A DNA stretch of 64,000 nt. It comes from an uncultured Collinsella sp. (lineage in GTDB: Bacteria; Actinomycetota; Coriobacteriia; Coriobacteriales; Coriobacteriaceae). A program made the translations under genes and the position numbers. The notes under the pieces were generated by a model. It had not been told where the DNA came from. It saw only the letters and a program-made list of their open reading frames with translations, and did not search any database. The DNA is taken from positions 12,739 to 76,738 of the forward strand of contig CATYLC010000010.1 in assembly GCA_958408685.1 (NCBI GenBank), read 5' to 3'. Below, piece after piece: positions 45,869 to 53,322 of the stretch (the first letter of the stretch is position 1; each line of letters opens with the position of its first letter).

Positions 45869-46912
45869 CTAACGCTGTACGTAGGCGCGGACGAGCTCGA
45901 AGGTGTTGCGCACGCCGTCGATGTGGCTGCGCTCGTAGTTGTGGCTCGCGTACACGCCGGGGCCGATCAGGCCGTGACGGATGTCGTAGCCGGCGGAAAG
46001 CGTGGCCTCAACGTCCGAGCCGTAATGCGGGTACACGTCGATAGCGTAATCGAGCTCAAGCTCGCGCGCGATATTGGACAGCGTGGTCACCAGGTCGTAG
46101 TTGTACGGACCGCCCGAATCCTTGGCGCAGATCGACACCATGCGCTCGGTGCAGCCCAGGTCATCGCCCACGCAACCCATGTCAACGCTAATCATCTCGC
46201 GCGTGTCGGCCGGCACGAAGGCGCCGCCGTGGCCCACCTCCTCGTACACGGTAAAGAGCAGCGAAACCTTACGCGAAAGCGTCATCTCGCCAGCGGCGAC
46301 GGCACGCGCCAAGCCCAGCAAAATGGCGGCCGATAGCTTGTCATCCAGGAAGCGGCTCTTAATGTAGCCGCTCTCCGTCACCGTCGTGCGAGGATCCATA
46401 GCGATGATGTCGCCGGTCTGAATACCCAGCTCGAGCACATCGTCCTTGCTGTCGACGTTCTCGTCGAGCAAGATCTCCATGTTCTTCTCGATGGTCTTGA
46501 CCGGCTCGTCGGCCACGTGCGCCGAAGGCTCGGTGTTAAGAACCACGCCCGTGTAGACATTGCCGTCGCGCGTGTAGACGGTGCAGTTCTCGCCATCGGC
46601 CGTAGACCACTGATGCCCACCGAGCGTCGTGGGGCGCAGGCGGCCATTGTCCTTAATGGAACGCACCATGGCGCCCAGGGTGTCGACATGGCTCGCCAAC
46701 ACAAGCGGCTCGCCCTCGCCGCCAAGCTCAACGAGCACGTTACCCTTATTAGAACGCTCAGGCCCAAACCCCATATCGCGCAGGGTCTCCATCAGATAAT
46801 CAGTCGCCGCACGAGTATAGCCGGTAGGCGAAGCAATAGAAGTCAGCGTCTTAAGCTGTCCTGCGATATAGGAGAGCGTCTCCTCTAGAGAAGCATCAAT
46901 ATTAGAAGTCAT
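45869..46912 (-). CDS. M42 family metallopeptidase (glutamyl aminopeptidase/endoglucanase type)
   Basis: 347 residues from the ATG at 46912; AAGG lies 6 bases upstream, and an ATG two codons further out is adjacent to the site. Two-metal aminopeptidase of the M42 family. Metal and catalytic residues are visible: the HVDTLG motif (His/Asp), FLDDKLSAA (bridging Asp), VYEEVGHGG (catalytic/ligand Glu pair), SVDMG (Asp), and SHNYERSH near the C-terminus. These enzymes form large dodecamers and trim peptides. Alone in its transcription unit; the upstream region carries palindromes and a repeat element. Confidence 0.93.
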   Translation of the reverse strand: MTSNIDASLEETLSYIAGQLKTLTSIASPTGYTRAATDYLMETLRDMGFGPERSNKGNVLVELGGEGEPLVLASHVDTLGAMVRSIKDNGRLRPTTLGGHQWSTADGENCTVYTRDGNVYTGVVLNTEPSAHVADEPVKTIEKNMEILLDENVDSKDDVLELGIQTGDIIAMDPRTTVTESGYIKSRFLDDKLSAAILLGLARAVAAGEMTLSRKVSLLFTVYEEVGHGGAFVPADTREMISVDMGCVGDDLGCTERMVSICAKDSGGPYNYDLVTTLSNIARELELDYAIDVYPHYGSDVEATLSAGYDIRHGLIGPGVYASHNYERSHIDGVRNTFELVRAYVQR

Positions 46913-46961
46913 ATGCATCCTTCCAAGTAAAACTAAGACCGAGTCCCGATTTTAACCGTTC

Positions 46962-47028
46962 TGCACGTGCAATGCCCCAGGAGCCGAGCCGCCTCCAGAC
47001 GTCCCCGCACCGGTTTTGTGCACGTGCA
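46962..47028. promoter_or_regulatory. Two identical palindromes upstream of the M42 peptidase
   Basis: TGCACGTGCA occurs at 46962-46971 and again at 47019-47028, 57 bases apart centre to centre, the second extended to GTGCACGTGCAC. They lie 50 and 107 bases before the peptidase start. Candidate operator pair; no regulator is assigned. Confidence 0.35.
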
Positions 47029-47046
47029 CGGTTTACAATCTCAATC

Positions 47047-47358
47047 TTGCATAAATCCTATTGGTATTTGCATAGAAATGAGGCATCTTTTTGCTTCGTC
47101 TCAGGGTGCCCCACCTTGGACCGTGCAAAAAACGGAGTATTCAGCACCGTGGGCCCCAACGGCCCCACCACGAACGACAAAACGACGCGGTTACAGCAGT
47201 GTTGCAGGTCGTCGCAAAGCAGAAACTCAGTAACAACCCCCTCCACTCATCGATAGCCCGCCCACAATGGCTGTCGATGGGCGCCTGCGGATCACTACCG
47301 CCCATTCACAACGTTATGCATTTTTAAGAGCTTGTTGAATACTCCCAAAAATGCACGC
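47047..47358. repeat. Inverted-repeat element, copy 1
   Basis: TTGCATA occurs at 47047-47053 and 47068-47074 (21-bp period). After a 74-base flank, the left end CCGTGCAAAAAACGGAGTAT (47121-47140) starts a 238-base element that ends with the inverted right arm at 47333-47358 (TGTTGAATACTCCCAAAAAT...). The interior shows no gene. The same plan recurs at 60640-60950. It lies between the M42 peptidase start and fucO. Confidence 0.65.
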
Positions 47359-47431
47359 AGGGAAGTGCACCACCTATCCGCAGCGGGCAGTACGCCTTGG
47401 TTTTGTCCGTCTCAGGGCATCGACGCAGCAC

Positions 47432-47463
47432 AAAAAGCCCCGCCGTGCGTAGCACGGCGGGGC
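47432..47463 (-). terminator. Intrinsic terminator of the iron alcohol dehydrogenase gene
   Basis: GCCCCGCCGTGC and GCACGGCGGGGC pair around a three-base loop, followed by TTTTTG on the minus strand, about 55 bases beyond the stop. Confidence 0.88.
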
Positions 47464-47516
47464 CAGCGGCACGTCAAAAGACCATACACCTACGGGCGAA
47501 GGACCACCAAACTGGG

Positions 47517-48683
47517 CTAGGCAGCCGGGCAGATCTTCTTGAAGAGCTCGATGACGTCGTCGAGCGTCGCCTCGCGCGGGTTGCCCGGGAAGCAAGCGTC
47601 GGCCATGGCGTCCTTGGCCAGAACCTCGATCTCGTCGGCCTTCATGGCCTCGCAGACGTGCGGAATGTTCACGTCGGCGGAAAGCTGCTTGACGGCGGCG
47701 ACAGCGGCGTCGGCAGCCTCGTCGGTGCTCATGCCCGTGGTGTCAACGCCCATGGCAATGGCAACCTTGGCCAGGCGCTCAGCGCAAACCGGCTTGTTGA
47801 ACTCCATGGCGATCGGCAGCAGCATGGCGCAAGCGACGCCGTGCGGGGTGTCGTAGTGAGCGGACAGGGTGTGAGCCATGGCGTGGTCGATGCCCAGGCC
47901 AACATTGGAGAAGCCCATGCCGGCGACATACTGACCAAGAGCCATGCCCTCACGGCCGGAGCCGGGCTGGCCGGACTTGGCCTCGGCGACGGAGTCGCGC
48001 AGGTTCTCGCTGATCAGCTTAATGGCCTCAAAGTGGAACATGTCGGAAAGCTCCCAGGCGCCCTTGGTGGTGTAGCCCTCGATGGCGTGGGTCAGTGCGT
48101 CCATGCCGGTGGAAGCGGTCAGGCCGGCGGGCATGGAAGCCATCATGTCAGGGTCGACGACGGCGACCTCGGGGGCGTCGTTGGTGTCGACGCACACGAA
48201 CTTGCGGACCTTCTCGGGGTCGGTGATGACGTAGTTGATGGTCACCTCGGCAGCGGTACCGGCGGTCGTCGGCACGGCGATGGTGAACACGGCATGGTTC
48301 TTGGTGGGAGCAACGCCCTCGAGGCTGCGGACATCGGCGAACTCGGGGTTGTTGATGATGATGCCGATGGCCTTAGCGGTGTCCATGGAGGAGCCACCAC
48401 CGATGGTCACGATAGCGTCAGCCTCGGCGGCCTTAAAGGCCTCGACGCCGTCCTTGACGTTCTGGATGGTGGGGTTGGGCTTGATCTCGGAGTAGAGGCT
48501 CCATGCGATGCCGGCGGCGTCGAGCTCGTCGGTCACCTTAGCGGTAACGCCAAACTTGACCAGATCGGGGTCGGAGCAGACGAAGATCTTCTTGTAGCCG
48601 CGACGCTGGAGCTCGCCGGGGATCTCCTTGATGGCGCCGGAACCATGATAAGAGATGGTGTTGAGAACGAAACGATTAGCCAT
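47517..48683 (-). CDS. Iron-containing alcohol dehydrogenase (lactaldehyde reductase/FucO-like)
   Basis: 388 residues from MANRFVLN at 48683, with GGGAGG upstream. Group III metal-dependent alcohol dehydrogenase: the N-terminal Rossmann domain has GGGSSMDTAKAIGI and the C-terminal helical domain has the iron ligands in DALTHAIEGY and LGIDHAMAHTLSAHYDTPHG. Length and layout match FucO (1,2-propanediol oxidoreductase), which reduces lactaldehyde during fucose or rhamnose use; butanol or ethanol dehydrogenases are also possible. A LacI-type operator-like palindrome lies upstream. It carries its own terminator. Confidence 0.93.
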   Translation of the reverse strand: MANRFVLNTISYHGSGAIKEIPGELQRRGYKKIFVCSDPDLVKFGVTAKVTDELDAAGIAWSLYSEIKPNPTIQNVKDGVEAFKAAEADAIVTIGGGSSMDTAKAIGIIINNPEFADVRSLEGVAPTKNHAVFTIAVPTTAGTAAEVTINYVITDPEKVRKFVCVDTNDAPEVAVVDPDMMASMPAGLTASTGMDALTHAIEGYTTKGAWELSDMFHFEAIKLISENLRDSVAEAKSGQPGSGREGMALGQYVAGMGFSNVGLGIDHAMAHTLSAHYDTPHGVACAMLLPIAMEFNKPVCAERLAKVAIAMGVDTTGMSTDEAADAAVAAVKQLSADVNIPHVCEAMKADEIEVLAKDAMADACFPGNPREATLDDVIELFKKICPAA

Positions 48684-48781
48684 TGATAGCCTCCCATCGT
48701 GTGCGGGGCATCCATTACGCCCCACGCTATGAGTCCCATCCTAACGCTTTTGAAACAAAAAACGCGTGAGAACGTCAAAAG

Positions 48782-48799
48782 TGTTAAAGCGTTTCAACA
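48782..48799. promoter_or_regulatory. Candidate LacI-type operator upstream of the alcohol dehydrogenase
   Basis: TGTTAAAGCGTTTCAACA is an 18-bp near-perfect palindrome with the AAGCGTT centre typical of LacI-family operators. It lies about 100 bases before the fucO-like start, in the only gap between that gene and the DUF1275 terminator. Confidence 0.45.
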
Positions 48800-48813
48800 G
48801 ATGATGAAAAATA

Positions 48814-48843
48814 TTGCGGCAAAGGAACAGCCCCTTTGCCGCA
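48814..48843 (-). terminator. Intrinsic terminator of the DUF1275 gene
   Basis: GCGGCAAAGG and CCTTTGCCGC pair around a loop; on the minus strand the stem is followed by AATATTTTTC. Confidence 0.8.
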
Positions 48844-48848
48844 ATCGG

Positions 48849-49565
48849 TTACTTTCGGCAGCCCTCTTTCCAAGCCTCGGCCGCAACCTTCCAGCGTAAG
48901 CGCAAGTCGCGCTCGCGGTCGATGAACATGATGGCAAACGCGACAAACAGCAGCAAGCTCGCCACGACGATGGCGTGCAGGCCCATGCGCTCAATACACC
49001 AGTTGCCCAACACAGCGCCAAACACAAAGGTAAAGATCACGCCAAAGTACAGCAGGCCGTTTTCCAAAAAGCCGCGCCTGTGGGTGATGATGTAATCGTC
49101 CACGTTTTGCAGCGCGTTGCGCAAGTTGCCGATGCACATGGTCGTAGCGATGCCGTGACCGTGGATCTTGCGGAAGCTCTCGACCTGCATGCCACAGGCA
49201 AACGAGGTGAGGCAGTTGGCGAGCAGGTTGAAATTGCCGCCCGGGATAAAGCTCACGCCCAGCAAGATGACGGCTTCAAAGAACACCGTCACCTGACGCC
49301 AGTGGATCACGCTGCCAAACCGCTCGTGTACCAGATCGGCAAGCATAATACCCACGGCAAACGACACCACAGGGAAGAAGTAGCGCTCCGCAAGTGCCCA
49401 GTTGCCCTCCGAGATGCTCACGCCCACGAGCAGGATGTTGCCTGTCTGCGCGTTGGCGAAAACATGGTCGCGCCCAATGTACGAATACACGTCCATAAAG
49501 CCACCGGCGAGCGCCAAGATGATGCCCAGCTCAATAGACTCCGATATCTGTTTGGCACGCTGCAT
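48849..49565 (-). CDS. DUF1275 (YoaK) family membrane protein
   Basis: 238 residues from MQRAKQISES at 49565, about 10 bases after AGGAGG. Six membrane helices are expected; the N-terminal signature LALAGGFMDVYSYIGRDHVFANAQTGN and CGMQVESFRKIHGHGIATTMCIGNLRN are classic for YoaK. The family is widespread but its substrate is unknown. The gene has its own terminator and is divergent from the YgiQ gene. Confidence 0.92.
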   Translation of the reverse strand: MQRAKQISESIELGIILALAGGFMDVYSYIGRDHVFANAQTGNILLVGVSISEGNWALAERYFFPVVSFAVGIMLADLVHERFGSVIHWRQVTVFFEAVILLGVSFIPGGNFNLLANCLTSFACGMQVESFRKIHGHGIATTMCIGNLRNALQNVDDYIITHRRGFLENGLLYFGVIFTFVFGAVLGNWCIERMGLHAIVVASLLLFVAFAIMFIDRERDLRLRWKVAAEAWKEGCRK

Positions 49566-49818
49566 CGTCGTGCATCCTCCTTGTTGACGACTCTCTCGTG
49601 CGTTGGCGGAAACATAGCCGCCGTTCATACTGTAACCCATTGACAACATGGCGTGTGCGCGAGACGACCCCTTCGACACAGGGATACACAGTCTGGAAAC
49701 AAACGGCACCCGCATCGACACGCCGATCCGCCGGCTCGTGTACTCCACCAGTCTTTTTAGCCCCGCCCCAAAAAGACTGGTTACAATTACGTGCAGCATA
49801 CAAACACCGGGAGGGATC

Positions 49819-51954
49819 GTGGCAAAAAAGCCTCAGCACGCTCAGAACAACCAGCGCAGTCAGCAGGGCAAACAGGTCCAGCAGCAAAAGCGCGGCGGTA
49901 AGGCGCAGGGTGGGCACACCACGCATACCCCAGCAGCGCCCACGCGCCCCTGGCGTCCGGGCCGCGACAAGTTCCTCCCCGTCAGCCGCGCCGACATGGA
50001 TGCGCGTGGCTGGGACCAGTGCGACTTTGTCTACATCTGCGGCGACGCCTACGTGGACCATCCCAGCTTTGGCATGGCTATCGTCAGCCGCGTCCTCGAC
50101 GCGCACGGCTACAAGGTGGGCATCATCTGCCAGCCCGACTGGACCGACCCCGCCAGCATCACCGTGCTCGGCGAGCCACGCCTGGGCTTTCTCGTCAGCG
50201 CCGGCAACATGGACTCCATGGTCAACCACTATTCGGTGACCAAGCACCGCCGCCACACCGATGCCTATACCCCCGGTGGCGAGGAGGGGCGCCGTCCCAA
50301 CCGAGCCGTCACGGTCTACGGCAACCTCATCCGCCAGACGTTCAAGGATGCCCCCATCATCATCGGCGGCATCGAGGCAAGCCTGCGCCGCCTGGCCCAC
50401 TACGACTACTGGCAGGACAAGCTCAAGCGCTCGGTACTGCTCGACTCGGGCGCCGACATCCTCATCTACGGCATGGGCGAGCACGCGATCGTCGAGATCG
50501 CCGACGCGCTCGACGCGGGACTGCCCGTAGATCAGATCACCTATATCAACGGCACCGTTTACCGCACGGGTTCGCTCGACGAGGTCTACGACTACGACCT
50601 GCTGCCCAGCTGGGACGACCTTACCGCCGACAAGCTCAACTACGCACGCAGCTTCAATGTGCAACAGCAGAATATGGACCCCATCACCGGACACCGCTTG
50701 GTAGAGCCCTACCCCAACAGCGTCTATGTGGTGCAGAACCCGCCGTCGGCGACGCTCACCACCGATGAGATGGACGAGGTGGCCGAGCTCCCCTACGCAC
50801 GCGATTGGCATCCCGATTACGATGCGGCGGGCGGCGTGCCGGCCTTTGCGGAGATCAAGTTTTCCATTAGCTCCAACCGTGGCTGTTTTGGTGAGTGCTC
50901 ATTTTGCGCCCTCACCTTCCACCAGGGCCGCGTGCTGCAGATGCGCAGCCACGACTCGATCATGCGCGAGGCCGAGCTGCTCACGCGCGATCCCGAGTTT
51001 AAGGGCTACATCAACGACGTGGGCGGACCGACGGCCAACTTTAGCCGCCCTGCCTGCGACAAGCAGCTCAAGCACGGCGTGTGCAAGAACAAGCGCTGCC
51101 TGTGGCCGAGCGTGTGCAAGAACATGGTGGTCGACGAGAGCGGCTACACGCAGCTGCTGCGCGACCTGCGCCAGCTGCCGGGCGTCAAGAAGGTCTTCGT
51201 CCGCAGCGGCATCCGCTTCGACTACACCATGGCCGATGCCTCGGACGAGTTTTTGTGCGAGCTGCTGGAGCACCACGTTTCGGGCCAGCTGCGCGTAGCG
51301 CCCGAGCACGTGAGCGACGCGGTGCTGTCCGTGATGGGCAAGCCGAGCCGCGCCGTCTACGATGCGTTCTGCCGCAAATTTGAACGCTTGAACCGCGAAT
51401 ACGGACTCAAGCAGTACGTAGTGCCGTACCTGATCTCGAGCCACCCCGGCTCGACGATGAAGGAAGCCGTAGACCTTGCCGAAGCCGTGCGCGACATGGG
51501 CTACATGCCCGAGCAGGTGCAGGACTTCTACCCCACGCCGTCCACCATGTCGACCTGCATGTACTACACCGGCGTGGACCCGCGCACCATGCAGCCGATC
51601 TACGTGGCGCGCGACCCGCACGAGAAGGCCATGCAGCGTGCGCTCATCCAGTATCGCAAGCCCGAGAACTACAAGCTTGTGCGCGAGGCGCTGGAAAAAG
51701 CCGGCCGCCGCGATCTGATCGGCTACACCAAGCATTGTCTGATTCGTCCCGTACCGCCACGCCCGGGCGAGACGTCTGCCGGCGGCGGGCATGGCACCGG
51801 CAAGAAGGGCGGCAAGGCCCACGGTGGCGCCGCCGGCAAGGGGCCCAAGGGCAGCAAGGGCCACGGCGGCATGTCGCGCGCACAGAACACTGCCGGCCGC
51901 AACCGCGCGGCACAGGGACGGCAGGGCGCCAACGGCGGCGGGCGTCGCAACTAG
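49819..51954 (+). CDS. YgiQ family radical SAM protein
   Basis: 711 residues from a GTG (49819-49821) that follows GGGAGG; a longer frame to 49648 has no ribosome-binding site. The N-terminal domain (about 45-260) is the YgiQ-specific region. The radical SAM core holds CFGECSFC (CxxxCxxC) that ligates the [4Fe-4S] cluster, in ISSNRGCFGECSFCALTFHQG. A further cysteine cluster is CDKQLKHGVCKNKRCLWPSVC. The C-terminus is a low-complexity Gly/Lys/Arg tail. The substrate of YgiQ is unknown. Its stop overlaps the stop of the convergent CPBP gene by 4 bases. Confidence 0.93.
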   Translation: MAKKPQHAQNNQRSQQGKQVQQQKRGGKAQGGHTTHTPAAPTRPWRPGRDKFLPVSRADMDARGWDQCDFVYICGDAYVDHPSFGMAIVSRVLDAHGYKVGIICQPDWTDPASITVLGEPRLGFLVSAGNMDSMVNHYSVTKHRRHTDAYTPGGEEGRRPNRAVTVYGNLIRQTFKDAPIIIGGIEASLRRLAHYDYWQDKLKRSVLLDSGADILIYGMGEHAIVEIADALDAGLPVDQITYINGTVYRTGSLDEVYDYDLLPSWDDLTADKLNYARSFNVQQQNMDPITGHRLVEPYPNSVYVVQNPPSATLTTDEMDEVAELPYARDWHPDYDAAGGVPAFAEIKFSISSNRGCFGECSFCALTFHQGRVLQMRSHDSIMREAELLTRDPEFKGYINDVGGPTANFSRPACDKQLKHGVCKNKRCLWPSVCKNMVVDESGYTQLLRDLRQLPGVKKVFVRSGIRFDYTMADASDEFLCELLEHHVSGQLRVAPEHVSDAVLSVMGKPSRAVYDAFCRKFERLNREYGLKQYVVPYLISSHPGSTMKEAVDLAEAVRDMGYMPEQVQDFYPTPSTMSTCMYYTGVDPRTMQPIYVARDPHEKAMQRALIQYRKPENYKLVREALEKAGRRDLIGYTKHCLIRPVPPRPGETSAGGGHGTGKKGGKAHGGAAGKGPKGSKGHGGMSRAQNTAGRNRAAQGRQGANGGGRRN

Positions 51955-52862
51955 GGCAGCGGTGCGCTCGCTGCGTCCATCCCACACGCGTGGCGCAGCG
52001 AGCGCATCGCCTCTACCAGTACGAAACCGGCGATGGCAACCGTGACCGCCACGTCGAGCGGCGTGTTCACAAACCAGAGCAACGTCATGAGATACGACCC
52101 GGCATTAAAGGCAAAGTGCAGCAGGATCGTGTAGCGGAGCTTTCCAGTGGTCACAAGCACCCAACCAAAGATGAGGCCGGCGGCACCCGCGTAGCAACCC
52201 TGCACCCAGTTCATGTGCATAAAACCGAAGATTGCCGCCTGCAACACAATCGCCGCGGCGATACCCCACGTGCTTGGGGCCGCCCAGGGCACCATGGCGC
52301 CGTCCTGCGCGCTCGCACGACGCCGGCGCCTCCAAAGTGAGCGGCACTGCGGATTAAACGCTCGGAGCGAAAACTCAAAAATAATGCCGCGCACCAGCAG
52401 CTCTTCACAAAATGGGGCGCCGAGCACCGTAGTCAGGACGGCGAGATAGCTGGTGTCGCCCATGCCTGTTTCCTCGACAAGCTCGCTGTAGTCGGCCGCG
52501 GCCTCGGGCAACAGCGACAGCACGGCGTCGGTCACGTAGCCAACGACCACCTGCAGGGCAAGGCCAATCACGATAACGCAGGCGATGCGTTTCCACGCCC
52601 CACGCGCTCCCCCGCCGAGCGGGTGCTCGCTTTGCCGGCGTGCCATAAACGAACGCGGCCACAGATAACGCCACCACAGCAGCGCCATCAAAAACGACGC
52701 CATCTGCGCGGCAGCCTGAAGCAATTGAATGTCGAGGTCATCGATCGAAAAACCCATGAACACCGACGCGACGCCCAGAGCGGAAAACAAAACCACGCTC
52801 AGGGCAATATCGGCAGCAACGACGCCAAAACAGGCAAGCGCCCAAATCATCGCATTGAGCAT
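51951..52862 (-). CDS. CPBP family intramembrane glutamic endopeptidase
   Basis: 303 residues from MLNAMIWALA at 52862, with GGGAGGAGG upstream; a longer frame to 52889 is less likely. Seven to eight membrane helices. The CAAX-protease/bacteriocin-processing (CPBP, ABI) signature is present: EELLVRGIIFEF (EExxxR), GFMHMNWVQG (His) and FAFNAGS (Asn/His region). Family members process prenylated proteins or bacteriocins, or act in self-immunity. No bacteriocin gene is adjacent. The RelB/DinJ-like gene lies 23 bases upstream in the same direction. Confidence 0.9.
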   Translation of the reverse strand: MLNAMIWALACFGVVAADIALSVVLFSALGVASVFMGFSIDDLDIQLLQAAAQMASFLMALLWWRYLWPRSFMARRQSEHPLGGGARGAWKRIACVIVIGLALQVVVGYVTDAVLSLLPEAAADYSELVEETGMGDTSYLAVLTTVLGAPFCEELLVRGIIFEFSLRAFNPQCRSLWRRRRRASAQDGAMVPWAAPSTWGIAAAIVLQAAIFGFMHMNWVQGCYAGAAGLIFGWVLVTTGKLRYTILLHFAFNAGSYLMTLLWFVNTPLDVAVTVAIAGFVLVEAMRSLRHACGMDAASAPLP

Positions 52863-52885
52863 GCCAACCTCCTCCCGGCGACTAG

Positions 52886-53107
52886 TCATTGGGGACGTTC
52901 TTCAACGACTAGCTGTTGGGGACAGTCTTTACCAAAGGCCCCGTTGGGCGAGATGTCGAACGGAAAGGTGCCGCAGCGATTGAACGCGGCGATAAACATG
53001 CGGATGGCGTTGGACGGCGTGGTGCCCACGAGCTGAGTTGCCGCCGCGAAGGCTGCCTTCTCCTCGGGCAAGACCTTCGCGACTACGGGGGTCATGTGTT
53101 CTGCCAT
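52886..53107 (-). CDS. RelB/DinJ-like antitoxin, orphan
   Basis: 73 residues from MAEHMTPVVAK at 53107, with AAGGAA 5 bases upstream. The pattern VVAKVLPEEKAAFAAATQLVGTTPSNAIRMFIAAFN, then GTFPFDI, matches the ribbon-helix-helix antitoxins of the RelB/DinJ type. No toxin gene is adjacent: upstream is a promoter region and downstream the CPBP gene. It is therefore an orphan, or the toxin was lost. The last codons lie in a tandem repeat unit (two copies of a 27-base segment at about 52879-52931), so the C-terminus may be derived from repeat DNA. Confidence 0.7.
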   Translation of the reverse strand: MAEHMTPVVAKVLPEEKAAFAAATQLVGTTPSNAIRMFIAAFNRCGTFPFDISPNGAFGKDCPQQLVVEERPQ

Positions 53108-53221
53108 GGCGCTTCCTTTTTGAAACGACGGTGGTGCGGATAGATGCGGGCCACGCGGCTGGGCGACGGGCTGTGAAGGCAACCCGATTGACCCGCATCT
53201 GGAGTTTGTTTCTGCGGCATT

Positions 53222-53250
53222 GGTATTACTTGGTATTCCTAAGTATTACC
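53222..53250 (-). promoter_or_regulatory. Candidate operator upstream of the RelB-like gene
   Basis: GGTATTACTTGG (53222-53233) and, inverted, CCTAAGTATTACC (53238-53250) form an imperfect dyad with a second GGTATT in between. It lies about 115 bases before the antitoxin start. Autorepressor binding is plausible for a RelB-like protein. Confidence 0.35.
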
Positions 53251-53280
53251 CCGCAGATAGAATACCACACCAGACCCCAT

Positions 53281-53306
53281 GGGGACGGAGGAAAACGAAT
53301 CATTTT
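53281..53306. repeat. GGGGACGGAGGAAAACG repeat, single arm
   Basis: GGGGACGGAGGAAAACGAAT resembles the arm of the hairpin at 59632-59693, GGGAACGGAGGAAAACGGAT. It appears here without a partner arm, just after the stop of the fused ABC gene. Confidence 0.5.
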
Positions 53307-53322
53307 GTTGCTGAGTTAGTTT

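Noticed and set aside
49648..49818. 57-residue N-terminal extension of the YgiQ protein
   Set aside because: No ribosome-binding site and no similarity to the family; the GTG at 49819 follows GGGAGG.
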